Of a DNA stretch of 64,000 nucleotides, positions 36,701 through 44,416 are shown in pieces; position 1 is the first letter of the stretch, and every line of letters starts with the position of its first letter. Source of the stretch: Atherinomorus stipes (taxonomy: Eukaryota > Chordata > Actinopteri > Atheriniformes > Atherinidae). The translations under genes were made by a program, and so were the position numbers. Location: positions 1 through 64,000 of the forward strand of contig JALJCO010000100.1 of assembly GCA_023101725.1 (NCBI GenBank), in the 5' to 3' direction. The notes beneath the pieces are model-generated. The model worked only from the letters and a program-made list of their open reading frames with translations. It ran no database searches and had not been told where the DNA came from.

Positions 36701-36737
36701 CAGCCTTTACAACGACATCCACACCTTCAGGGACTGA
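24676..36737 (+). CDS. ccn1-like: CCN1/CYR61-like secreted matricellular protein, five exons, 367 aa
   Basis: Coding exons 24676-24744, 24832-25045, 27619-27954, 35287-35474 and 36441-36737 join in frame with canonical GT-AG junctions (phases 0, 1, 1, 0). The domain order is signal peptide, IGFBP (residues about 24-95), VWC (about 98-165), a short hinge (about 166-212), TSP1 (about 213-262) and CT cystine knot (about 270-345). The C-terminus NDIHTFRD closely resembles the NDIHKFRD of CCN1 and separates it from other CCN members. 367 aa is close to the usual 375-380. CCN1 proteins bind integrins and heparan sulfate outside the cell and act in adhesion, angiogenesis and repair. The CT domain lacks two normally conserved cysteines. 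The gene is inflated by transposons in introns 2-4. I cannot tell from sequence alone which teleost ccn1 paralogue this is. Confidence 0.95.
24832..25045 (+). CDS. ccn1-like: ccn1-like exon 2: IGFBP domain
   Basis: The acceptor CTCCTCAG precedes 24832. The exon carries all 12 cysteines of an IGFBP-N domain, including the CPAECSC start and the GCGCC-type signature seen here as DRCGCCKIC. The donor AG|GTGAGG leaves phase 1. Intron 2 (25046-27618) contains a Tc1-type MITE, an R1 repeat and a SINE. Confidence 0.95.
25313..25826. mobile_element. Tc1-type MITE in ccn1-like intron 2
   Basis: Ends CAGTCTTCCTCAAAATTATT and TTGAGGACGACTG are diverged inverted repeats next to TA (25311-25312, 25827-25828). 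The second repeat zone CTCCAATTAAAGAAAAGGCT matches the mirrored zone at the right end of the copy at 42950-43426, so the two copies lie in opposite orientation. Non-coding. Confidence 0.82.
25827..26454. other. AT-rich intron sequence
   Basis: Intron 2 spacer with A/T runs and a C-run at about 26434-26448. No further element recognised. Confidence 0.5.
26455..27180 (+). repeat. Dispersed repeat family R1, copy 2 (six minisatellite units)
   Basis: Shares the R1 core with 6480-7050 (ATCAAAAGGACACGCCC, GATTTTTTGAACCAGGCTGT, CCCCTAGTGGATGAAG). Here the GCTGTAAGCATGTTTATTCT unit is repeated about six times (26970-27085), an intermediate stage of expansion. Lies in intron 2 of the ccn1-like gene. 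Confidence 0.9.
27262..27410 (+). mobile_element. tRNA-derived SINE head fragment
   Basis: TTGGTGTAGAGGTTAAAG resembles a tRNA A-box region and GGACCCAGGTTCAAGTGA a B-box, spaced as in tRNA-derived SINEs. It ends in an A/GA-rich tract (27395-27421). It cannot fold as a complete tRNA. Assignment to a named SINE family was not possible. Confidence 0.5.
27619..27954 (+). CDS. ccn1-like: ccn1-like exon 3: VWC domain and hinge
   Basis: Acceptor GTCGACAG. VWC motif with ten cysteines from LPCAFNGLVYQHGENFQPIC to CCEEWVCDDD. After it comes a polar linker (SEKPQEATRTSLPDDRPHPN) that forms the protease-sensitive hinge of CCN proteins. Donor TTCAG|GTAAAC, phase 1. The open frame runs on to 28163 but that part is intronic. 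Confidence 0.94.
28336..28360. repeat. (TGAAA)n tail of the LINE
   Basis: Five copies of TGAAA/ATGAA at the LINE 3' boundary. On the LINE sense strand this is TTTCA, used as a template-primed tail. Confidence 0.93.
28441..29272 (-). pseudogene. LINE reverse transcriptase, C-terminal part
   Basis: ORF 28727-29272 holds RT motifs GAPQGTVLSPFLFTLYTSDF, YSDDSAVVG (the YADD active-site variant) and NTSKTKEMIVDFRR, then the thumb/C-terminal region (YKYLGVQLDNRLDW). The frame changes near 28730, and the final C-terminal part is read in ORF 28441-28755 (RDLKKLNKLIKKAG, LHKLMKMMED). It is separated from the upstream RT part by a frameshift near 29325. Confidence 0.9.
29269..31053 (-). pseudogene. LINE endonuclease C-terminal part and reverse transcriptase N-terminal part
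   Basis: 594-aa ORF. The endonuclease half includes SGDFNNVSL and GRSDHNLVLL, the conserved D/H catalytic region of APE nucleases. The linker has NKPWITSDLKKLLNIKKKAF. The RT half has NKAAGPDGVSPRVLK, PNDYRPVALTSHIMKVLERL and FFDFSSAFNTIQ. The RT then shifts frame near 29325 and continues in the ORF ending at 28727. Confidence 0.92.
30875..31483 (-). pseudogene. LINE N-terminal part of the endonuclease ORF
   Basis: GNVRSLANKMDELEVLTRSQ and CFTETWLHEHIPD are the first catalytic blocks of the APE domain. The frame shifts near 31000, where the 594-aa ORF takes over. Only two or three 1-nt-type breaks separate the pieces, so this copy is fairly young. Confidence 0.88.
31702..32180. mobile_element. 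Harbinger-like MITE H1, copy 1
   Basis: 479 bp with ends TGCTGCGTTCCATTTTCCTC and GAAATGGAACGCAGCA, flanked by TTA on both sides (31699-31701, 32181-32183). 3-bp TWA duplications are typical of PIF/Harbinger. The inner repeats are also complementary (GGAACTGGGAAGTGGGAACT against AAACTTCCTACTCGGAACTG). Copy 2 is at 33556-34035 in inverted orientation. Confidence 0.85.
32184..32579. other. Intron 3 spacer
   Basis: No element recognised. Contains several ATTAGCAT/GCTAAC motifs often found near R1 copies. Confidence 0.45.
32826..33331. mobile_element. Harbinger-like MITE H2
   Basis: Ends TAATGCGTTCCAGTTGTCTC and GAGACAACTGGAACGCACGA are inverted repeats. TAA flanks both sides (32823-32825 and 33332-33334). 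Comparison with the other R1 copies shows a clean insertion into GGTAAG sequence. Its GCGTTCCA terminal core resembles that of H1. Confidence 0.83.
33556..34035. mobile_element. Harbinger-like MITE H1, copy 2 (inverted)
   Basis: 480 bp, the reverse complement of 31702-32180 with few differences. TAA flanks both ends (33553-33555 and 34036-34038). Same ends TGCTGCGTTCCATTTT and AAAATGGAACGCAGCA. Confidence 0.87.
34039..35150 (+). repeat. Expanded 20-21-bp minisatellite in ccn1-like intron 3
   Basis: About 50 units of GCTGTAAACATGTTTATTTA/TTCT/TTCCT. Larger repeats are visible, for example a composite of a GGCTGTAAAC unit, a CCTGATGTAAACATG unit and a CTGCTGTGAACATA unit that recurs several times. 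An unrelated AT-rich interruption lies at 34446-34515 and an A-run at 34668-34687. Confidence 0.95.
35287..35474 (+). CDS. ccn1-like: ccn1-like exon 4: TSP1 domain
   Basis: Acceptor CTCCTCACAG. Encodes TEWTPCSTTCGVGFSTRVSN and the rest of a TSP1 repeat with six cysteines (NPDCQLVRETRQCQIQDC). Donor AAG|GTAACC, phase 0. The array-bearing R1 copy ends only about 50 bp upstream. Confidence 0.95.
35529..36414. mobile_element. TTAA foldback element F1, copy A, filling ccn1-like intron 4
   Basis: 886 bp with arms of about 280-300 bp. The left end AGGAATAGTTCACCC and the right end GGGTGAACTATTCCT are flanked by TTAA (35525-35528, 36415-36418). Internal arm matches include CTTTCATATAATGGAGTT against AACTCCATTATATGAAAG and CACTCAGGACACTTGGAT against the GTGTCCTGAGTGGGTAG arm. 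The short ORFs (35869-36063, 36084-36281) have no known domain. It occupies all but about 76 bp of the intron. Confidence 0.93.
36441..36737 (+). CDS. ccn1-like: ccn1-like exon 5: CT (cystine-knot) domain
   Basis: Acceptor TCTCTCTGAAG lies just 22 bp beyond the foldback element. 98 codons and TGA. The CT domain runs from GRKCQRTIRPREPVSITFAG to MWIQRCSC and retains eight cysteines where CCN1 and CCN2 have ten. The usual GRCC motif is GRSC, and the usual last cysteine (in NYNC) is leucine. The ending YNDIHTFRD is CCN1-like. Confidence 0.95.
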   Translation, partial: GRKCQRTIRPREPVSITFAGCSTARRYRPRTCGLCSDGRSCAPSLSRTVRLRFHCADGDQFHSVMWIQRCSCRRSLHADDGLSRFTLSLYNDIHTFRD

Positions 36738-37480
36738 GGCTGACTCACAGGGCATGGACTCAGCCCCCACACCCACTCCCCCCTTCCCCAAAGCTGCCGC
36801 CCTGTCTGTCAGTTGGGTGAGAGAGCAAACTCTTGCTTGCACTTTAAGCTTCCTGCCGTGATGACGTCAGTTTGTCCACACCAGGCAGCACTGAGGACAA
36901 CACACTGCAGTGTTGTCACACAGAAACTTCTATTTATTTGTAAGTTGGTGTTCGGTTTGTCCAACAGAAAAAACAGAAACACGCATCTTCTCCTCTGATG
37001 CATTTCAAAAGAAGAGGAATAAGTAGTGGACCTCAGATGTATTTATTAGAAACGATAGAGACCGTGCTCATTATGGTCTGTCCCAATGTGTGTGTGTGTT
37101 TTAACTTCAAAATACAGGCAGGAAATCTCATTTGTTCTTCTGTGTTGGACAGAAGGAAGAAAACATTAATTTCTAACGGCACAGTATGTAAATTAGAGTT
37201 CATATCAAAGTATGAAGCATGTTTGATACTAAAACACTAAAGATAACAGCAATTCACAGATGCTGTCTTCGTTCCAGGTTGAAGGAGGAGAGAAAGAAAA
37301 TCCTCTTTTTGCCAAACTCAGTAGGAACTAAAGGAGAGTAATTCAATCCTGTGAGCTTTTCTGTCTGATGAGCACGTACAATAGGGGGAGAAGTAAAATA
37401 CATAAATACAGTATTGAATAATTAATTAAATGAGTAATTGATTTATCAAAATAGGAAATAACCACATTATATAAATAAAA
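36738..37480 (+). other. ccn1-like: Predicted 3' UTR and poly(A) signal of the ccn1-like gene
   Basis: Repeat-free sequence with AU-rich motifs (TATTTATTTG at 36931, ATTTATTAG at 37041), as expected for a short-lived immediate-early mRNA. The first good AATAAA is at 37474-37479, giving a UTR of about 750 nt. Later AATAAA motifs (near 37780) are alternatives. Confidence 0.5.
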
Positions 37481-39027
37481 CAACGTATCAGCTTCTACTT
37501 AAATTTGTCATTCATTAAGTTATATTGGACATAAATGCATATATAATTAATCAAATGTATAATTCCTCCATAAATATGTTAATAGGCAAAATCATAAATA
37601 ATTATTCAGTCAAAATTAATTGAACATGTTGAGTAATTTGTATTAATTAAGTTGGAGTTAAAGCATAAATGACGAGCTGCAGAGCATCATGGATTTATTT
37701 AATCTGTCACTGCTGGTCGGGTTGTGACATCTGATTGGTTGCCCAGCTCCACAAGTCACTACAGTATAAATCTATCATAAATAAAAGATCCCTGCAGAAA
37801 CAGTCGAAATACTCTGACACATTATTCATTTAAGTTTGAAGGCGATACATATTAGTTACCTTGACTTAGAATAAAAAATCAATAAGAAAGTAACTTCATC
37901 AGAAGCTTTAAAGGTTGAATATGGAACATTTTTATTAAAAGCTATATTTTTTAAAAAATATTACCTCCACAGGTCGTTTGGGGGTGTACAGAATGAAAGT
38001 ACAACATTTCCCAGAAAAATTATATTTAGCCTAAAAATAATTATAAAATAAATTTTGACGGGTTCGATAATGGCATTTTATTTACGTCTATAAGCCAATA
38101 CACGCCGCCATTGCAGGTTGCCAAATACGATCTCTGTGTGGAAACAATATTTCGGTCATAGTCAGGCTTGTACAGGGGAAAACCGTAGAGACGACCAGTG
38201 AAGCAGCTGCTTCAGAGCCCTGGAGATGTTGTTATCTGTTTCTGAGGAGGAGTGACCTGAGAAGAGCAAAACCTGGAGTAAATTTAGGTGAAGACTTCAC
38301 TAAATGGACCCACATAAACGTTTTCCACTAAGTCAAAACACAGAAATGGTGACTTTCCTCCGGGATCGGTAAGCTAGCTTGTTTGCTAACGTGGCTAACG
38401 TTAGCTGTCGGTTATAAACTCCTCTGTGTTACTTGTTGGACATGCTGCAGACTGTTGGTCACTTGCGTATCGGCAGTGAGCCTGGCATCCCAGCGGCTGG
38501 AGTTGTTTTTCTGCCATTGCAACTACAACCTAGACACACGTGATGTCGCTGTTCTGTCCGTATTCCATATTCAACCTTTAACTAAAGACTTGAGTAATCA
38601 AGCTTAAGTAATTAAGCGTGTTTAATGCTTAACGTTAGCCCCGTCCACCAGGTTTAATGGGTGAGTCTGACAAATAAAATTAATTCATGATGCATTTTTT
38701 AAATAGAAAATAAAGTATCTTAATTATATTAATGATATACAAAATAATTTGTTTATAAATTTCCAATTTTAACACATTAATAACACATTAAATGAATTAT
38801 TTGATGCAGTATTTATGTGTTTCTTCATTGTGGTACTTTTCTTCCCTCATATGTAGGAGGATATATATGATGGCAGCACTGGTATATCTTTAAATGAAGA
38901 TGTACCAGTGCAAGACTCTGTGGATAGATGACCAGTTGACCAGTGCAGTGTTTGTTCTGCATCTTCGTGCACCATGAAAAACAGAGTCTGACACCAGTAC
39001 TGAGCTGGCAGAGGCGTAGATCTTCTC
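37481..39027. other. AT-rich intergenic stretch
   Basis: Low-complexity TAAATTAA-rich DNA to about 37680, then unremarkable sequence. No supported gene. ORF 38383-38607 has no recognised features. Confidence 0.5.
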
Positions 39028-39035
39028 ATGAAGAT

Positions 39036-39330
39036 CAGTGGTTCCCAAACGGTTTTCCTGGTGGACCCCTTCATGCAACTATCAAAAATCGATTTGATGT
39101 ACAAGGTGTGGCCCTAACTCAGGGTATACGTTTTAAAATGTTGTATAACAGATTTTGATTATCCCCTTTTATTCACTTTGGTTTCAAAATTTTGTGTTCC
39201 TCAAATCCATGTAAATGTGATGTCATTTCAGTCTGGACATGGCATTAATTTTTTACAATCACTGAGGCTCTGTACAGTCAAACGCTTGCCCCCTGCGATC
39301 TTTGGGGTCCTGCAAGGTCAGGAACCACTA
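39036..39330. mobile_element. hAT-type MITE (CAGTGGTTCCCAAAC end)
   Basis: Ends CAGTGGTTCC and GGAACCACTA form an inverted repeat. Flanks ATGAAGAT (39028-39035) and ATATAGAT (39331-39338) match at 6 of 8 positions. 295 bp, non-coding. Confidence 0.78.
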
Positions 39331-39402
39331 ATATAGATGATGATAGATGAAGGTAGAAACAAGCCTCCAGCTCGTATTCAGTGTAAAACAGTTAAAATGT
39401 AT

Positions 39403-39644
39403 TCAGTATGGGAAAAAGAAAAGATTCTCGTGTATCACAATGCTCAAATATTTACAGCAGGCCACAGAATCATGGATGTCCCCCGTTAGGTGAGACAGAA
39501 TAATGTCAAATGAGGACCGCAGATGTGCAAAGACCAGGACAATGTTTTTTGCATGATGGTACACAATTACATCATCACCATTGACATGAATAATGAGGAG
39601 AGTGGGTCCTAAAACTGAGCCTTGAGGCACACCTTTAGGAATGT
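39403..39644 (-). pseudogene. LINE reverse-transcriptase remnant
   Basis: The - strand reads KGVPQGSVLGPTLLIIHVN followed by a diverged GDDVIVYH active-site block, a recognisable RT fingers/palm fragment. It is a different LINE family from the intronic one (whose motif is GAPQGTVLSP). It is cut off by the foldback element that begins at 39649. Confidence 0.8.
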
Positions 39645-39648
39645 TTAA

Positions 39649-41480
39649 AGGAATAGTACACCCACAGAATGATGTGTTCATTTTTTTACTCACCCTCATG
39701 CTGAGCAAGACTCCGGAGCACTTTTTAATATCTCAAATGCAGCCGGAGATCGGATTGGTTTTCATTTTCCCCCAACTTTCATATAATGAAGTTCACCGGT
39801 GACTGAACCAAAAAGGTCCATAAAGTCCACAAAAGCTTGTCAATATTCCTCCATACTGCTCGTCCAATGTGGTCCAAGTGTCCTGAGTGGGTAGCGTCCA
39901 GAATTTACTCAAACGACTCAAAACCAGCCTACAGCCTGTTCTGAAACGCTGATGCCTGCAGGTTTCTGATAAACATGTAGTGATCCAGTGTTGATTGGTT
40001 AAAGGCAGGGCTGTCCAGCTCCAGTCCTCAAGGACCACAATCCTGCAGGTTTTTGGTGTTTCCCTGCTCCAACACACCTGAATCAAATCAATGAGTCTTT
40101 GTGCAGAACCATTTACTTTGATGTGTTGGAGCAGGGACACATTAAAAAGCTGCAGAACACCGGACCTAGAGGACCAGGACTGAGGATCCCTGCTTTAGAA
40201 AGATCCACGAAACGTGGAGAACTGTAGTCTTTGGCATCAAGAGCCTCCACAACTTTATTTAAACTGATAAACTGGAGCTGTATGTGTCTCTGAGGATGAA
40301 ACTGCTCACTGCGCTCCATCATATAGAAAGCATCCAGTGTATATAGACTTCACTCTTACTTGTGGAGTGGTACATTGTAGGATCACCTCATTTTTCGGGG
40401 TGTGATTTTACTGTTTTGTTTTAATGTGAGTCCTTCACAGTGCAGAGAGCTCTTCATTATGAGGGATGACATGATGTTTATATGTTTCAGGTATGTTACA
40501 TGTGGATGTTTTTGTAGGCTAACTTTTTGCATTAAATAAAAAAACATATCAACCTGTGATTTGTTTCCTATTTTTTTCTGAAAGGAATAGTACACCCACA
40601 GAATGATGTAACGACCTTTGAAAGAGTTTAGTTTTTAAAAACTTTGATAAGTAATCATGAGATGTGCGTTTTATATTCCAGTGCGGTTTGTCATTAAAGC
40701 CAGTTTCCGGAGAACAATAATAGTTTAAATTAATGCTCCGATGTAAAAAAAAAAAAGGTCAGAACACTTTAGAGATCTTACATAACTACATAATTACATA
40801 ACTATAAGTTATCATTGCCTTAGACGACTGTCCAACATTGTAAATCCAGATATTCACACTGCTTTCCATGTTGGGAAAGGTAATTGGGACTCGTTCGCCA
40901 GGCAATGGTGGCGCCACAAGATGGCGCAACTCACAAAACACTCGTCGGATGAGTCTATATGCGTGTTCACAACACTACGGAAGCCGTGGCAGACGAGATC
41001 ACGCGTTTCTTTCTCATCAATGGCCATCCCCTCTTGTGTTTGTCCGCAGCTCGTTTGCTCGTAGCACAATGTAAACAGGGAATTTCTTCTTCTATGCTTG
41101 CATTATTGGCAGAGTAGGCGCTGAACGCCGCAGCTTCTGTAGTGTCAAGAACGCGCATGAATGCGCATATGTGAAGTACAATTACTGTTTAGGCTATAAA
41201 AATTTACTAAATGATGCCGTTTCCAGTAAGTTATGGACGCTACCCACTCAGGACACTTGGATTACATTGGACGAGCAGTATGGAGGAATACTGACAAGTT
41301 TTTGTGGACTTTTATGGACCTTTTTGGCTCAGTCACCGATGAATCCCATGAATGTCGGCGGATAATGAAACCTCCCGGATCTCCGGCTGCATTTGAGATA
41401 TTAAAAAAGTGCTCCAGTCTTGCTCAGCATGATGGTGTATAGAGAACGAAGGCACATCATTCTGTGGGGGTACTATCCTT
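39649..41480. mobile_element. Foldback F1 pieces (copies B/C), rearranged
   Basis: A left arm (39649-39925, beginning after TTAA at 39645-39648), a second short left end (about 40583-40612) and a centre plus right arm (about 40900-41480) are all F1 sequence. They may be one element broken by insertions, or two truncated copies. Unrelated DNA and a small MITE (40006-40192) lie between them. Confidence 0.75.
40006..40192. mobile_element. Small palindromic MITE (CAGGGCTGTCC end)
   Basis: Starts CAGGGCTGTCCAGCTCCAGT and ends CTGAGGATCCCTG. The inner arms CCTGCTCCAACACACCTG and GATGTGTTGGAGCAGG are complementary. A target duplication was not resolved. Confidence 0.65.
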
Positions 41481-41486
41481 TTAGCA

Positions 41487-42940
41487 TGAGTTATAATTTT
41501 GCATATGTCCGGTTGTAAGGTGTATGAAATATGAATTTTAGCAGTGGAGGGTTAATGGCAGGTTCTGCGCAGGGGTCTGGATACCGTCCAGATAGTTGGC
41601 AGCTTGTTGACACCACCCCCCCATGTTCATTCTGTATAACGTTCAGCCAAAGCAGGTCACTAAGTCATAGAGGCAGGAGGTAACGTACGGCATCACAGAC
41701 AGGAAAAGGAAACTCCTGCTCGGTCCCGTGAGCCGTAGAGCCGGAAGTCCGCTGGACCACAGACCTGCAGCTGTGACAGTTTCCCATCTGCTTTGCTTTA
41801 AAATGTTAAATGTCCAAGAGAAAATGATGTTGTAACAGAATTGTTCCACATGTGCACAGTTCTTGGTTGCATTCAGTGTCATGTCATTTGTGGGGGTTTT
41901 TGTGCAGCTCTGTGGACAGTTTCAGCTCACACTCTGAGTTTGGACCCTTGCACAATGCTCCGCAGCACAAACATGATGGTGGCTTACCAAATTCCACACC
42001 CTGGCCTCCTCTGGGTTTCTGAGAGCGAGGAGGAACACTGTGAACTGCAGGAGGACGAATGACTGACAGGGTTTCACGCTGAACAGCTCTGCGGTCCCGA
42101 TGAGCCCAAACTGGAGCAAATATGGAGCGTTTAGTGGTGAGAGTGTTAAATACTTGGCTGACACTGCACACATACACTGATCTGTTGGTGTCGACACGTC
42201 TTCAGTTTTGCAGCCAAAAGAAGCAGAAAAATGTTGAATCAATAAAAACGAAATTTCTTGCTTGTTTGTGCTGCATGGAAGTGCATTCCACCCAGGAAAC
42301 ATTTCTATAAACCGAGGGAGCGTGTGCCATCTTTGCCTTTATCCTGATGGCAGAATAAATCCTTGGCCTGGCCTTTTGTTGTGTGTGTGTTTACAGTGAA
42401 CATGGAGGGGATGCACCCGTTAAATCTGGGAAAAGTCGAGTTTCAGTTCTTTATAAAACCGTTTCTGAAACAGTGTCGAGGCAGATCAACAAACATAGAT
42501 TTTTTTCTGAACTTTGATAATTGCACTTCCTCTGAAATGTGTAATGTTTGGCCAGTTTTATAGACCCCTCGTCCCTGTGATCTTTGCACCGCTGTATGAT
42601 GTGTGTTAGACTTTGCTTTAATCCACGTTGAGTGAAAAATGTTTTTGTTTAAGACGAGTGTTCATAAACTTTTTGACATTTCAACACATCCTGGGAGAAA
42701 ATGTGCAGATGTATTCATTCTGAGGGGGAAGCCAATCTCAGATAAAGCAGGAAACAACCTGAACAGCTACAGAAAATGAAAGAAACCGGGATTTAAAGTT
42801 TTATGTAAAGGTGAAAGACCTGAAGAATAGCCACAGTAATGAAACGGCTCCTCTTGGCAAAAGCAAATTTATTAAACCCAATCCACTTTATTTATAAAGC
42901 ACATTTAAGTCAGAACATGTCTCCTAAGTGCTGCACATAC
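41487..42940. other. No gene or recognised repeat
   Basis: Mixed sequence. Overlapping ORFs at 41841-42310 on both strands are not supported by any domain or splice signal. Confidence 0.5.
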
Positions 42941-42949
42941 AGTCGTGCT

Positions 42950-43426
42950 CAAGATTATCGACACCCTCCAATTAAAGAAGGAAAAAATTGTCAGTGAAGT
43001 AAGTTAAATTGACAAAAGTAATAATAAATACAAATTCTATGGAAATAACACTGAATTTGGATTGTGGTTCAAAAGAAATATTAAAAACAAACACACAAAA
43101 AATAAGACAAGCCAACAGGCATGACGGGGCTCTGAAGCTAAACTTTTATTGAGTAACATTCTGAGGCAATTTACACCTGCTGACAGGTGTTTTGATCCAT
43201 ACTTCACAGGAAAGGTGCTCTAATGTCTCTGGGCCAGCTTTGTTTGTTTGTTTGTTTGTTTTTCTTCAAATTATTATCTCCTATCACAATTCAAAAGCGA
43301 TAATTTGTTTCACAAAATTATAATTTTGTAAATTATTAGTTTATTTAGTTTCTGGTTATTTGAATCATAATTGGGAATTTAGCCTTTTCTTTAATCGGAG
43401 GGTGTCAATAATCTTGAGCACGACTG
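42950..43426. mobile_element. Tc1-type MITE, second copy
   Basis: Ends CAGTCGTGCTCAAGATTATC and GATAATCTTGAGCACGACTG-type inverted repeats, with TA on each side (42948-42949, 43427-43428). 477 bp. Related to the copy at 25313-25826 in inverted orientation. Confidence 0.88.
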
Positions 43427-43428
43427 TA

Positions 43429-43879
43429 CAAAATAGTCAGCAATAAAAATAAAATAAAATAAAAATAAGAAAAACAAGTGTTGCCTTGTATAGCTCTACC
43501 AGCTCTTATTAAAACAGTAATTCTTTTTTATGCTGGACAGGATGGATAAAAAAAAGAAGATAGTCCTAAAAGCTAAGCTCATATTTAAGAGCCAAAAATA
43601 ACTGTTAGGGCATCTTTTTGTTTATCTGCAAACCCCCTCCCCCACTAAGATATCATGAATATATAATTAGCTTTTCTGACTGTGATCAGTGATCAGTTAG
43701 CTGTTCAGCGATGTCTGCAGCACAGCAGTGTGACGTTGAGCCAAATCTGCTCAGTTTATCACCACTCCTGGTTTTCATTACAACCTTTCCCCGTGCAGCT
43801 GCAGCTGCATATAACTCCGTGACTTTGATCCGTGATATACGATAGCTATAAAGGGAACGTTCTTTTAAAAGATGAAAGT
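43429..43879. other. No gene or recognised repeat
   Basis: A/T-rich spacer with AAATAAAAT runs. Nothing supported. Confidence 0.5.
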
Positions 43880-43887
43880 GAATAGTC

Positions 43888-44271
43888 TCAGCTGCCACAA
43901 ACGATTATTTTGATAATCGACTAGTCACTGATTATTTTGGCAATTAGTCAACTAATAGGATCATATAAAAATTTACAGTACCAGTCAAAAGTTTGGAGAC
44001 TTTCTTATTGAATATAATTAAAAAACGTGTTCAAACTTTTGACTGCTAGTATGTGTGTTAATTTATGTCTATATACTGCATGTAAATATAGTGCAATTCA
44101 AGAAAAGCTGACCAGACAGAAAGACAGACGAGGCAGCGGAAGCACAGTGGCAATTTTGAGAGGAAAAACAAAGCTTAAAAACAATAAACGATTAGTCGAT
44201 TATGAAATTAATCGTTGACTATCAAAAGAGTCTACGATTGGTTGATTAATTGACTAATCTTGGCAGCCCTA
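43888..44271. mobile_element. hAT MITE with ATTAGTCGA motifs
   Basis: Left TCAGCTGCCACAAACGATTA and right TGACTAATCTTGGCAGCCCTA are diverged inverted repeats. The 8-bp flanks GAATAGTC (43880-43887) and AAATAGTC (44272-44279) match at 7 of 8 positions. 384 bp. Confidence 0.85.
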
Positions 44272-44416
44272 AAATAGTCCTAATTCTAATGCTGACAAAA
44301 AGGAGCAACTTTGTATGTCTGCCTCTGAGGGCAAACACCCCCACACCCCCACATTAAATCCTAGAAATAAATCCACAAATGCAGGTTAAACCTCTATCAT
44401 GCAAAGAAGAAGCCGG

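Noticed and set aside
36333..36842. - strand ORF of 169 codons rich in Ala/Gly/Val
   Set aside because: Antisense of the GC-rich ccn1-like exon 5.
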